Below are positions 31,590 to 40,096 of a stretch of DNA of 40,822 nucleotides, one piece after another (position 1 is the first letter of the stretch; each line of letters begins with the position of its first letter). A program made the position numbers and the translations under genes. The notes below the pieces were generated by a model, which saw only the letters and a list, made by a program, of their open reading frames with translations, ran no database searches and was not told the origin of the DNA. The DNA lies in the NCBI RefSeq assembly GCF_000469665.2, contig NZ_AWTR02000062.1, positions 1-40,822 on the forward strand. Direction: 5' to 3'. Origin of the DNA: Holospora obtusa F1. GTDB taxonomy: Bacteria; Pseudomonadota; Alphaproteobacteria; Holosporales; Holosporaceae.

Positions 31590-32739
31590 TACCCATCAAA
31601 TATGTGTACGCTGTATCATGGATACGACAGACCCACTGATACAATTTGACGAACAAGGTATATGCAGTCACTGCAAGAGTTTTGATCTCAGAAAAGATCA
31701 AGTGCTGTTTCCGAGTGATGAAGGTAAAGAAAAAATAAATCAAGTTATCAAAGAAATTAAAGAAAAAAACAAACATAAAAAATATGATTGCATTCTTGGA
31801 CTGAGTGGCGGAGTTGATAGTTCCTACTTGGCTTATTGGGCAGCAAAATTTTCGAAGCTAAGAGTTTTAGCTGTTCACGTTGATGGTGGATGGAATAGTG
31901 AAATTGCTGTGTCTAATATCGAAAAAATAGTCAAAACGCTCAACATTGATTTAATCACTCATGTTGTTGATTGGAAGGAGATGAGGGAGCTACAAGTTGC
32001 TTTTCTCAAATCTGGTGTTGCCAATCAAGACACCCCCCAAGATCATGCATTTTTTGCTGCGCTTTATAATTTTGCTAATAAAAATGATATTTCTATTGTG
32101 TTAAGTGGATATAACTTTACTTCTGAATCGGTATTGCCTCAATCCTGGGGATACAGCGCCATGGATCTTGACCATATTAAGTCTATTTATAAAAGGTTTG
32201 GCAGAACAAAATTGTCCAAATTTCCAACGGTTTCTTTTTTTAAAAACTATGTTTACTATCCTTACATCAAAAGAATAAAAGTTATTTCTCCCCTTAATTA
32301 CCTTGATTATGATAAAGAGAACGCCATAGAAATTTTAAAGAAAGAATTGGGCTGGAGTTATTATGGTGGTAAGCACCATGAGTCTAAATTTACAGCTTTT
32401 TTTCAATCTTTTTGGTTGCCAACAAGATTTAATTACGACAAAAGAAAAGCACATTTATCAAGCTTGGTCTTAGCTGGCCAATTAGGGCGTGATCAAGCTT
32501 TGGAAATCATCAAGGTTTCTCCCTTTGATCATAAAAAAATTCCATTTGAGAAAGAATTTATTGCAAAAAAATTGAACATATCGGTCAATGATCTTGATAA
32601 CTTTTTAAAGCAGCCATTAATATCGCATACAGCATATAAAACGAATCAAAGGAAAATGAAGATGTTGCAGTACGCTTTATTCGTCCTATCCCTTCCAATG
32701 ACTATTCTTGCTCGGCTTTTTAGGAAAAAGAATGGCTAA
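31579..32739 (+). CDS. wbpG: N-acetyl sugar amidotransferase WbpG
   Basis: This ATP-pyrophosphatase-type amidotransferase (386 residues) forms acetamidino groups on N-acetylated sugars. Residues C9/C12 (ICVRC) and C29/C32 (ICSHC) form a zinc site. The PP-loop is LGLSGGVDSSYL (about 73). YNFTSESVLPQSWGYSAMD (about 179) and YGGKHHESKFTAFFQS (about 262) are typical of the WbpG/PseA family. Ammonia would come from HisH2/HisF2. The likely substrate is the 3-acetamido group of UDP-ManNAc3NAcA, whose pathway genes lie in the same cluster. The C-terminus ends in a hydrophobic, basic tail, and the stop overlaps the next gene. Confidence 0.92.
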   Translation: MENNTHQICVRCIMDTTDPLIQFDEQGICSHCKSFDLRKDQVLFPSDEGKEKINQVIKEIKEKNKHKKYDCILGLSGGVDSSYLAYWAAKFSKLRVLAVHVDGGWNSEIAVSNIEKIVKTLNIDLITHVVDWKEMRELQVAFLKSGVANQDTPQDHAFFAALYNFANKNDISIVLSGYNFTSESVLPQSWGYSAMDLDHIKSIYKRFGRTKLSKFPTVSFFKNYVYYPYIKRIKVISPLNYLDYDKENAIEILKKELGWSYYGGKHHESKFTAFFQSFWLPTRFNYDKRKAHLSSLVLAGQLGRDQALEIIKVSPFDHKKIPFEKEFIAKKLNISVNDLDNFLKQPLISHTAYKTNQRKMKMLQYALFVLSLPMTILARLFRKKNG

Positions 32740-33970
32740 AATCATTGTATCTATAACACCATTAGCCTTAGATAGGGATAGCCGTACTCTTAAGATAGCT
32801 CATTCTTTTGCCCAATGGGGACATCAATCAATTGTTGTGGAGGGTCAAAAAAGTGCCGTTGATTTTTCAAAGTATGGTATTAGGCTTATTTCTCTAGCAG
32901 ATTCGTTTGAAAAAATTCCGAGCAATGACGTGATTCCTTCAAAAAATTTCGTAGTGAAGATTTTAAAAGCGATATGGTGCCAGCTTAAGAAAATGCGACT
33001 TATTTTTTTCCTGGATTACATATCTTTTTATAATTTTAAAAGAAGATTTTATCAGCAATATATTAGTGGTATTGACAAAAAGATACCTGATGCAGATATC
33101 TATTATCTTCATTCTTATGAATACTTTCTTGCAATAAAGAAAAAAATTAAAAAAAATCAAGCTAAATTAGTTTACGATGCTCATGACTTTTATACAAAAA
33201 TTAACCCTGATAAACCCTTTCTAGGAAGCAATTTAATTAAAAAATTTCAAAAAAGAATAGAAAGGTCTCTCATAAGAAACGCTGACCTTATGTGTACGGT
33301 AAGTGAAGGGGTAAAAAAATTATACACGGATGAATATAACACCAGTCCTATCGTCATACGGAATGCCCACTGTTCAGATATAGATATTCCAAGCAAAACT
33401 ACAATAAAAACTTATTTTGGCTTAAATCAGAGTGACATTATTACTGTCATTATTGGAAATAAAAAAGAGGGGCAAGCTCTTGATCAAATAATTAAAGCCT
33501 TTTGGGGATGCACATCCAACAATAATTATCTTGTTTTTATTGGGGGTGGGTATTGCACACTAAAAGAATCTCTTTCTTCTAAATACCAAGAGAGAATCCT
33601 ATTTTTATCACGCCTGCAGCCTACAGAGATTGTATCGGTAGCTTCGGAAGCGAATTTTGGTATTCTTCCTTATTTTGCGCTCACGAACAATTATCGGTAT
33701 GCTTTACCTAATGGTTTTTTTCAGATGATTGCTGCACAGCTACCAATAATTTTTTCAAAAGATCTTGAAGAAATAAATGCATTAAATAAGATAGAACATT
33801 TTGGTTTAGCAACTGACTTTAATGATCCGACTCAACTCAAAAAAGATTTAAAAAACTTTTTTGAGAATTTTTCTAAAAAAGATGCTTTGAGTGCTAAACA
33901 AAATCTAACCTGGGAAAATGAAGAAAATATCTTGAAAAAAGAGATTCAAAAACTAACAGAGCGTAAATAA
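32732..33970 (+). CDS. GT4-like glycosyltransferase
   Basis: A GT-B-fold glycosyltransferase of 412 residues. The ATG at 32732 is chosen because TAGGAAAAAG lies just upstream; a TTG 24 bp earlier is possible. The N-terminal domain includes YDAHDFYTKI (about 148), a motif shared with GT4 enzymes, and LMCTVSEGVKKLY near 190. The C-terminal domain has VIIGNKKEGQALDQIIKAF, RILFLSRLQPTEIVSVA and ILPYFALTNNYRYALPNGFF with P-N-G-x-F in the donor site. It is likely to act on the amidinated or amidated sugar, because it lies between wbpG and the AsnB-like gene; this is inference. Confidence 0.82.
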   Translation: MAKIIVSITPLALDRDSRTLKIAHSFAQWGHQSIVVEGQKSAVDFSKYGIRLISLADSFEKIPSNDVIPSKNFVVKILKAIWCQLKKMRLIFFLDYISFYNFKRRFYQQYISGIDKKIPDADIYYLHSYEYFLAIKKKIKKNQAKLVYDAHDFYTKINPDKPFLGSNLIKKFQKRIERSLIRNADLMCTVSEGVKKLYTDEYNTSPIVIRNAHCSDIDIPSKTTIKTYFGLNQSDIITVIIGNKKEGQALDQIIKAFWGCTSNNNYLVFIGGGYCTLKESLSSKYQERILFLSRLQPTEIVSVASEANFGILPYFALTNNYRYALPNGFFQMIAAQLPIIFSKDLEEINALNKIEHFGLATDFNDPTQLKKDLKNFFENFSKKDALSAKQNLTWENEENILKKEIQKLTERK

Positions 33971-33974
33971 GAAG

Positions 33975-35840
33975 ATGTGCTCCATATTCGGTATAACCCA
34001 ACCTTCACAAGAATACAAAAACTTCCTCTCTCACCGGGGGCCGGATCATTTTGATTCTTTTTCGACAAAAGAGATCTATCTTGCCCATAATCGTCTGAGC
34101 ATCATAGGGTTAGATGAACGATCTAACCAGCCAATGCAAGGGCGAAATGGTACGGTTATTGTTTTTAATGGTGAGATTTATAATTATAAAGACCTAAAAG
34201 CGAAAAAACTTTCTGATTACGTCTTCAAGTCTCACTCTGATACGGAAGTTATTCTTGCGTTATATGAGAAGTATGGCATTGATTGCGTTCAGTATTTGCG
34301 CGGTATGTTTGCTTTTGCTATTTGGGATGAAAATGAAAAACGTCTTTTTTGTGCCAGAGACCGGTTTGGCATCAAACCATTTTATTATACCAAAAACCAA
34401 GATCAATTCGCTTTTGCTTCAGAGATGAAGGCCCTCCTGCCATTGGTTCCATCGATTGAAACCAACCAAGAAGCTCTATCTGAGTATTTAACTTTTCAAT
34501 ATACGCTTGGGGCTGAAACGTTATTTCAAAATATCAACCAACTAATGCCTGGGCATTTATTAATTTATCAAAAGGGTGACCTCAATATTAAAAAGTATTG
34601 GGATGTGTCTTATGAAATAGATTTTAGCCACTCACCAAAATATTTTGAAGAAAAATTAGAGTCCTTGTTAACTGACTCTGTGTGCTACCATCAAGTAAGT
34701 GATGTAGCTATAGGCAGTTACTTAAGTGGCGGGATTGATTCTTCCCTAATAACAGCATTGGCGTGTGAGTCAAATCCTAATTTTTACGGTGCATTTCATG
34801 GAAAATTCACAGACCATCCTGGTTATGATGAAAGTTCATATGCCATTGATACCGCATCCGCATTGAATAAATCCTTATATACAATCAACATTACCTCTCA
34901 AGATTTTACAGACAATATTTCAAAAATCATATATCACCTAGATACACCGGTTGCGGGACCAGGCGCATTTCCTCAATATATGGTATCTAAGTTAGCCGCA
35001 GAGCATGTAAAAGTTGTGTTAGGCGGGCAAGGTGGCGATGAGTTGTTCGGCGGCTATGCACGTTATGTGATTGCATATTTTGAACAATCCATTAAGGCAG
35101 CGATCGATGGTACCCATAAAAATGGGCATTTTGTCGTAACACCAGAATCCATTATTCCTAACCTGACCTTACTTCAAGAATATAAACCCTTAATTAAAGA
35201 ATTTTGGAAAGACGGCTTATTTGGTCCTCTTGATGAGAGATATTTTAGGCTTATTAACAGGTCTGTTGATATTCAAGATGAAGTTGATTGGGATCTATTT
35301 GATTTAAGAAAGGTGATGGAAAAATTTAAAGGAATTTTCAACAATCAAGAAAATGTTCAAAAGGAAGCCTATTTTGATAAAATGACCCATTTTGACTTTA
35401 AGTGTTTATTGCCAGCACTTCTTCATGTGGAAGATCGTATGAGTATGGCCCATGGGCTGGAGTCACGAGTGCCCTTTTTAGATCATCCCCTCGTGGAATT
35501 TGCAGCAACCATTTCAGCAGATATTAAATTTCCAGGGGGGCGTATGAAATCCCTTTTGAAAGAAGTTTTCAAACATAAGATTCCTGAAAAAGTTTTAATG
35601 AGACGGGATAAAATGGGTTTTCCAGTTCCTTTAAAGGAATGGTTTTCTGGAAACTTAAAGGATTTTTTGCAAGACATTTTTTCATCTCAGCAAGCCCAAA
35701 CGCGTGGTTTTTATGATGCAAAAAAAGTTGTGAAAGGTTTAGAAGGATTATCGCAATTTTCAAGAAAAATTTGGGGATTGCTTTGCTTAGAGTTGTGGCA
35801 TCGTGAGTTTCACGATAAAAGTCATGAATATCGTTATTAA
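33975..35840 (+). CDS. AsnB-like glutamine-dependent amidotransferase (sugar-amide forming?)
   Basis: A 621-residue class-II amidotransferase. The N-terminal Cys2 (MCSIFGI) is the glutaminase nucleophile after Met removal. SHRGPDHF, FNGEIYNY and SHSDTEVIL complete the glutaminase domain. The synthetase PP-loop is LSGGIDSSLIT (about 249), followed by GQGGDELFGGY and EDRMSMAHGLESRVPFLDHP. The family makes asparagine, but members inside O-antigen clusters (such as Bordetella wbmI, Pseudomonas wbpS) are thought to amidate uronic acid carboxyls. The two adjacent epimerases support that role here. The gene has higher GC than the upstream genes. True asparagine synthetase remains possible. Confidence 0.88.
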   Translation: MCSIFGITQPSQEYKNFLSHRGPDHFDSFSTKEIYLAHNRLSIIGLDERSNQPMQGRNGTVIVFNGEIYNYKDLKAKKLSDYVFKSHSDTEVILALYEKYGIDCVQYLRGMFAFAIWDENEKRLFCARDRFGIKPFYYTKNQDQFAFASEMKALLPLVPSIETNQEALSEYLTFQYTLGAETLFQNINQLMPGHLLIYQKGDLNIKKYWDVSYEIDFSHSPKYFEEKLESLLTDSVCYHQVSDVAIGSYLSGGIDSSLITALACESNPNFYGAFHGKFTDHPGYDESSYAIDTASALNKSLYTINITSQDFTDNISKIIYHLDTPVAGPGAFPQYMVSKLAAEHVKVVLGGQGGDELFGGYARYVIAYFEQSIKAAIDGTHKNGHFVVTPESIIPNLTLLQEYKPLIKEFWKDGLFGPLDERYFRLINRSVDIQDEVDWDLFDLRKVMEKFKGIFNNQENVQKEAYFDKMTHFDFKCLLPALLHVEDRMSMAHGLESRVPFLDHPLVEFAATISADIKFPGGRMKSLLKEVFKHKIPEKVLMRRDKMGFPVPLKEWFSGNLKDFLQDIFSSQQAQTRGFYDAKKVVKGLEGLSQFSRKIWGLLCLELWHREFHDKSHEYRY

Positions 35841-35856
35841 TCATAGGAGAAAAAAT

Positions 35857-36780
35857 ATGAAAGTTTTTATCACAGGTGGTTCTGGTTTTATCGGATCACA
35901 CTTAGCCGATCGCTTGCTTGCGCGGGGCGATGAGGTAATCGTCATAGACAATTTTGCAACCGGAAGAAGGGACAATTTAAAAGCCCATCCGAAGCTCAAA
36001 ATTGTTGAAGATTCTATCTGTAATGAAAAGCTTATGCATCAACTGATGCAGGAATTTAAGCCTGACCTTGTAGTTCATGCTGCAGCTTCCTATAAAGATC
36101 CCAATAATTGGGTAGAAGATGCCTTAACAAACGTGATGGGGACAGCCATTGTTTGTCAGGCTATGGCAAAGGCTAATGTTAAAAGGATTATTTATTTCCA
36201 AACAGCACTTTGTTATGGATTAAAACCTGTTGAACAACCAGTGACCTTGAATCACCCCATTCTTCCCCGTGGTTCAAGCTATGCGATTAGTAAAACAGCA
36301 GCTGAAGATTATGTGCAGCTATCAGGCTTAGATTTTGTGACATTCCGCTTGGCAAACGCTTATGGTCCTCGTAATATTAGTGGTCCACTTCCTACTTTCT
36401 TTAAACGGCTTACAACCAATCAAAAGTGTTTTGTGATGGATACACGCCGTGATTTTGTTTACATCGATGATATGATTGATTGCATTATGCACGCGGTGGA
36501 TGGAAAAGGAAACGGCACATACCATATTTCATCAGGCAGCGATGTTTCTATTAAAGAATTATTCGATGCAATCAATAAAGCATTAAATATGGACCTTGTT
36601 GTGGAAGTAAAACCACGTCAACCTGATGATGTGTTCTCCATTCTTCTTGATCCATCTAGAACAGAGAATGAATTTGGATGGAAAGCTCATGTACCACTTG
36701 TCGAAGGTGTTTCCAAAACAATTCAGTATTACAAAGAACATGGTATTGAAGAAACCTTTACCCACCTAAAAGTGAAGTAA
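35857..36780 (+). CDS. Nucleotide-sugar epimerase-like SDR (WbmF/WbmG-like)
   Basis: An extended SDR of 307 residues from the ATG at 35857, which follows a TAGGAGA ribosome site; a frame beginning at 35803 inside the previous gene is unlikely. Motifs are ITGGSGFIGSHL (5-16), IDNFATGRRDNL, YFQTALCYG (113-121, active-site Thr region) and YAISK (142-146). The QTALCYG variant departs from the usual S-S-x-x-x-Y-G of classical 4-epimerases. AsnB-like plus two SDR genes in tandem recalls Bordetella wbmF-wbmI, which build an amidated diacetamido-galacturonate. The chemistry is probably C4 epimerisation of a uronic acid derivative, not proven. Confidence 0.82.
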   Translation: MKVFITGGSGFIGSHLADRLLARGDEVIVIDNFATGRRDNLKAHPKLKIVEDSICNEKLMHQLMQEFKPDLVVHAAASYKDPNNWVEDALTNVMGTAIVCQAMAKANVKRIIYFQTALCYGLKPVEQPVTLNHPILPRGSSYAISKTAAEDYVQLSGLDFVTFRLANAYGPRNISGPLPTFFKRLTTNQKCFVMDTRRDFVYIDDMIDCIMHAVDGKGNGTYHISSGSDVSIKELFDAINKALNMDLVVEVKPRQPDDVFSILLDPSRTENEFGWKAHVPLVEGVSKTIQYYKEHGIEETFTHLKVK

Positions 36781-36785
36781 TAAAT

Positions 36786-37841
36786 ATGCGATTTCAAGGT
36801 CAAAAAATCCTGGTCATTGGAGGCTCTGGGTTTGTTGGTAGTAATTTATGCTACCAACTCCTTCAAGAAGGAGTTCACCATCTTACAGTTGTTGATAATT
36901 TATTATCTGCTCAGGCTGAAAATCTTCCAAAGAACGAGAAGGTCGACTTTGTTTTTGGGTCAATTTCAGATGATAGAATTCTGATGAGTCTTGCTAAGGA
37001 TTATGACTATGTCTTTCATCTAGCAACATATCATGGAAATCAATCCAGCATTCATGATCCCCTTGCGGATCATGAAAATAATACAATTACAACCCTTAAG
37101 GTTTGCGAGCACTTCAAAGGGTCATCTCATCTTAAAAAAATGGTTTACTCCTCTGCGGGGTGCACGGTTGCAAAAAAAACTTATGATGATGTGGGGGCAA
37201 CCAATGAAGACGCTGAAGTATCTTCATATCATGATAGTCCTTATCAAATATCCAAGATTATTGGGGAATTTTATGGAAACTATTACTGGATGAAGTATCA
37301 GCTTCCTTTTGTTAAAGCACGTTTCCAAAATGTTTATGGCCCAAGAGAAGTTTTGGGTGCTGGCAGTTGGCGCGGCATCCCTGCTACCGTATGGCGCAAT
37401 GTAACACCTACTTTTATTTGGAAAGCGTTACATCAAGAAGAACTGCCACTTGAAAATGAAGGCAAAGCATCACGTGACTTTATTTACGTAGATGATATTG
37501 TTGAAGGGCTCATCGCGTGTGCTGTGAATGGAAAAGCGGGTGAAGTCTATAATTTAGCTTCAGGTTATGAGACCACCATTAAAGAGTTAGCAGAAGCGAT
37601 CAATCGGTTAACAAACAATCCTACTCCTATTTTGTATACAAATCCAAGACCGTGGGATCGCTCTGGAAAACGTTTTGGATCAACAGAAAAAGCCCAAAAA
37701 GATCTTGGTTTTATAGCAAAAACCTCTCTTGAGGATGGGCTTGACGCAACAATTAAATGGACAAAAGAAAATCGTCTCTTCATTTTGGCCAATATCTCTA
37801 AGCATCTCTATTTTATGCCTGAGCTTTCAAAATATCTATGA
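36786..37841 (+). CDS. Nucleotide-sugar epimerase-like SDR (WbmH-like)
   Basis: The second SDR of the tandem has 351 residues. VIGGSGFVGSNL (10-21) binds NAD, YSSAGC (121-126) holds the active-site Ser and YQISK (153-157) the Tyr/Lys pair. Inserts such as VARFQNVYGP-like KARFQNVYGPREVL, GAGSWRGIPATVWRN and PRPWDRSGKRFGS mark a group found near other O-antigen uronic acid genes. The long central insert separates it from the first SDR. Its stop overlaps the following 2-epimerase gene by 4 bp. It would probably act on the same branch as the AsnB-like enzyme. Confidence 0.82.
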   Translation: MRFQGQKILVIGGSGFVGSNLCYQLLQEGVHHLTVVDNLLSAQAENLPKNEKVDFVFGSISDDRILMSLAKDYDYVFHLATYHGNQSSIHDPLADHENNTITTLKVCEHFKGSSHLKKMVYSSAGCTVAKKTYDDVGATNEDAEVSSYHDSPYQISKIIGEFYGNYYWMKYQLPFVKARFQNVYGPREVLGAGSWRGIPATVWRNVTPTFIWKALHQEELPLENEGKASRDFIYVDDIVEGLIACAVNGKAGEVYNLASGYETTIKELAEAINRLTNNPTPILYTNPRPWDRSGKRFGSTEKAQKDLGFIAKTSLEDGLDATIKWTKENRLFILANISKHLYFMPELSKYL

Positions 37842-38887
37842 CTCTTTGTATTCACACCATTCTTGGCGCGAGGCCTCAGTTTATTAAAGCTGGGGCTTTT
37901 TCTCGCACCTTAAAAAAGCATCCAAACATTAAGGAAACTATTATCCATACGGGACAGCACTTTGATGCCAATATGTCGGATATTTTTTTTAAAGAGCTGG
38001 ATATTCCGAAGCCCCAATATTCTATGAATATTAACAGTGGCTCCCATGGTCAAATGACAGGGCGCATGCTTGAAGGAATTGAAGCTATTTTACAAGTCGA
38101 TAAACCTGATGCCGTTCTTGTGTATGGGGATACCAATTCAACCCTTGCTGGTGCTTTGGCTGCCGCAAAACTTCATATTCCTGTCATTCATATTGAAGCA
38201 GGTTTGCGCTCTTTTAATCGCAAAATGCCAGAAGAGATTAATCGTGTTTTAACAGATCATGTAAGCGATTATCTTTTTTGTCCTACACAAACTGCGGTGG
38301 ATAATCTAAAAAATGAAGGCATCAAAAATGGCGTCTATCATGTGGGGGATATCATGTATGATGCCACCCTTTATGCCATGGATTATATAAAAACAAACTT
38401 TTCTGCTCCCCAAAAGCTCATGGGCTTGCCATCAGATTTTGCATTCATGACCATGCACCGTGCTGAATCTACGGAAAGCATGCAAGACTTCCAATCCATG
38501 ATGGATTACGCCTTGTGCTTTGCAAAAGAACAGGATTTGAAAATCATTTTCCCCGTCCACCCGCGCACAAAAGCCTTGCTTCAAAAAACGCAATTAGATG
38601 ATACTTTTATAAGTTTAGAACCTTTAAGCTATTTTGAAACTCAGTACTATTTAAGCAAAGCTCGTTTTGTTTTAACAGACTCTGGAGGATTACAAAAAGA
38701 AGCCTATTTTCATCGCGTGCCTTGTATCACCCTACGCCAAGAGACAGAGTGGGTTGAAACGATAGAATGTGGCTGGAACCGCTTATGGACTGTTGAAAAT
38801 TATAAGCCTTGCAAAGATATTACAGATTACGGTGATGGTAATTGCGCTGGGGAAATTATCAACCTATTACTTGAAGAATTTTTATGA
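37838..38887 (+). CDS. wbpI: UDP-GlcNAc3NAcA 2-epimerase, WbpI-like
   Basis: A non-hydrolysing 2-epimerase of 349 residues with a GT-B fold. Motifs are ILGARPQFIKAGAFSRTL (8-25), IHTGQHFDANMSDIFFKELD (36-55), VYGDTNSTLAGALAA (about 93-107), HIEAGLRSFNRKMPEEINR, and TDSGGLQKEAYFHRVPCITL. These fit WbpI, which turns UDP-2,3-diacetamido-glucuronate into the manno isomer, although WecB-type UDP-GlcNAc 2-epimerase shares them. The presence of WbpB/D/E in the cluster supports the WbpI choice. It lies 12 kb from those genes and is coupled to neighbours by 4-bp overlaps at both ends. Confidence 0.87.
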   Translation: MTLCIHTILGARPQFIKAGAFSRTLKKHPNIKETIIHTGQHFDANMSDIFFKELDIPKPQYSMNINSGSHGQMTGRMLEGIEAILQVDKPDAVLVYGDTNSTLAGALAAAKLHIPVIHIEAGLRSFNRKMPEEINRVLTDHVSDYLFCPTQTAVDNLKNEGIKNGVYHVGDIMYDATLYAMDYIKTNFSAPQKLMGLPSDFAFMTMHRAESTESMQDFQSMMDYALCFAKEQDLKIIFPVHPRTKALLQKTQLDDTFISLEPLSYFETQYYLSKARFVLTDSGGLQKEAYFHRVPCITLRQETEWVETIECGWNRLWTVENYKPCKDITDYGDGNCAGEIINLLLEEFL

Positions 38888-40089
38888 AAACACTTTTATT
38901 GCACTCTACATATACTGAAAAAATGTCATACTTTGATGATTGGATTGATGCTTTTAAAGCTCATTCAGATTTTAGTACCTTATGCATAAATGTTTTTAAT
39001 GCCTCCAAGGATTTAATATCAGATGTAAAAAGTAAAATAGAAAATTATGAACTCATTGTATTACATCACTCAATGAATGGGGATACGTTAAAGTATTTAG
39101 ATCCATTTATAGAGGCTCTAAAAAATCGGCGAGGAAAATTAGTTTCTTTCGTTGGAAATGAGGTAAATTTACCAACAATAGGAATGGCTCCTAAGATTAA
39201 AAATCTACAAGAAATAGAAGCTGACTTTATTGCTACACAACTTTTAGAAGAAGCAGGACAATGGCTCTATGAAGACTGTAACAAGGCCAAAGTGATTTCT
39301 TTGCCACACGCTCTTAACCCTGAAGCATTTTTTTCAAAACATGCATTCAAAGATAAGAAAATTGATATTGGAACACGCTCGGCACGCTACGGTGTTTATG
39401 TTGGCGATAATGACCGCAATTCTATTATACAATATTTTTACCATAATGCTCATTCGTTAAACTTAAATATCGATTTAGGATTAGATAGCAATTCACAAAA
39501 AAGATTTAATCGCCAAGAATGGTCTGATTTTCTTTCTTCTTGCAAAGCAACATTATCAACTGAAGCTGGTTCATTTTATTTGGAGAAACATGACATTATT
39601 GTCAATAAAATACAAGATTTTCTTAAAAAAAGATCTGTTAAAATTGTTTTGCCCCATGAAACATTTGCAAGAAAAACCTATAGAAAAATTGTGCCTAGTT
39701 TTGTTCGTAAAATCATAGTATCTCTTCTGAAAGATCGGATCGTTGAAATTGATAACATTGATCAAGAATGTGATTTCGATGAACTCTATGAAAAGTTCTT
39801 CAGGCTTGCCCCAAAACCACCTGTTTATACCAAAGCAATATCATCAAGGCATTTTGATGCTATCGGCACAAAAACTCTCCATGTTATGTATCCTGGACGT
39901 TACAATGATATTTTAATTCCAGGAGAGCATTATTTTGAATTAAAACCAGATCACTCTAATGTCGAGGATCTTAAAGATTTTCTATTAGATGCGAAGACTG
40001 TAAAAAACATAACCGAAGCTGCTTACAATCACGTCATTACACATCATACTCACAAGAATAGGCTTGATGCCTTATTGAAAGTCTTGTGA
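38884..40089 (+). CDS. CgeB/GT1-like glycosyltransferase
   Basis: A glycosyltransferase-like protein of 401 residues with no classical N-terminal motif. The C-terminal part, FDAIGTKTLHVMYPGRYNDI, LIPGEHYFELKPDHSNVEDL and a final THHTHKNRLDALLKVL, matches the pattern of CgeB/Glyco_trans_1_2 proteins, which recognise the donor with a G-T-K/P.., L..PG..Y module. An N-terminal LLLHSTYTEKMSYFDDWIDA and FVGNEVNLPTIG precede it. It probably adds the next residue of the repeat. It starts inside the end of wbpI (4-bp overlap) and ends 7 bp before the last gene. Confidence 0.75.
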   Translation: MKTLLLHSTYTEKMSYFDDWIDAFKAHSDFSTLCINVFNASKDLISDVKSKIENYELIVLHHSMNGDTLKYLDPFIEALKNRRGKLVSFVGNEVNLPTIGMAPKIKNLQEIEADFIATQLLEEAGQWLYEDCNKAKVISLPHALNPEAFFSKHAFKDKKIDIGTRSARYGVYVGDNDRNSIIQYFYHNAHSLNLNIDLGLDSNSQKRFNRQEWSDFLSSCKATLSTEAGSFYLEKHDIIVNKIQDFLKKRSVKIVLPHETFARKTYRKIVPSFVRKIIVSLLKDRIVEIDNIDQECDFDELYEKFFRLAPKPPVYTKAISSRHFDAIGTKTLHVMYPGRYNDILIPGEHYFELKPDHSNVEDLKDFLLDAKTVKNITEAAYNHVITHHTHKNRLDALLKVL

Positions 40090-40096
40090 AGATATT

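Noticed and set aside
33975-35840. Plain asparagine synthetase
   Set aside because: Not excluded, but the location between a glycosyltransferase and two sugar epimerases favours uronic acid amidation.
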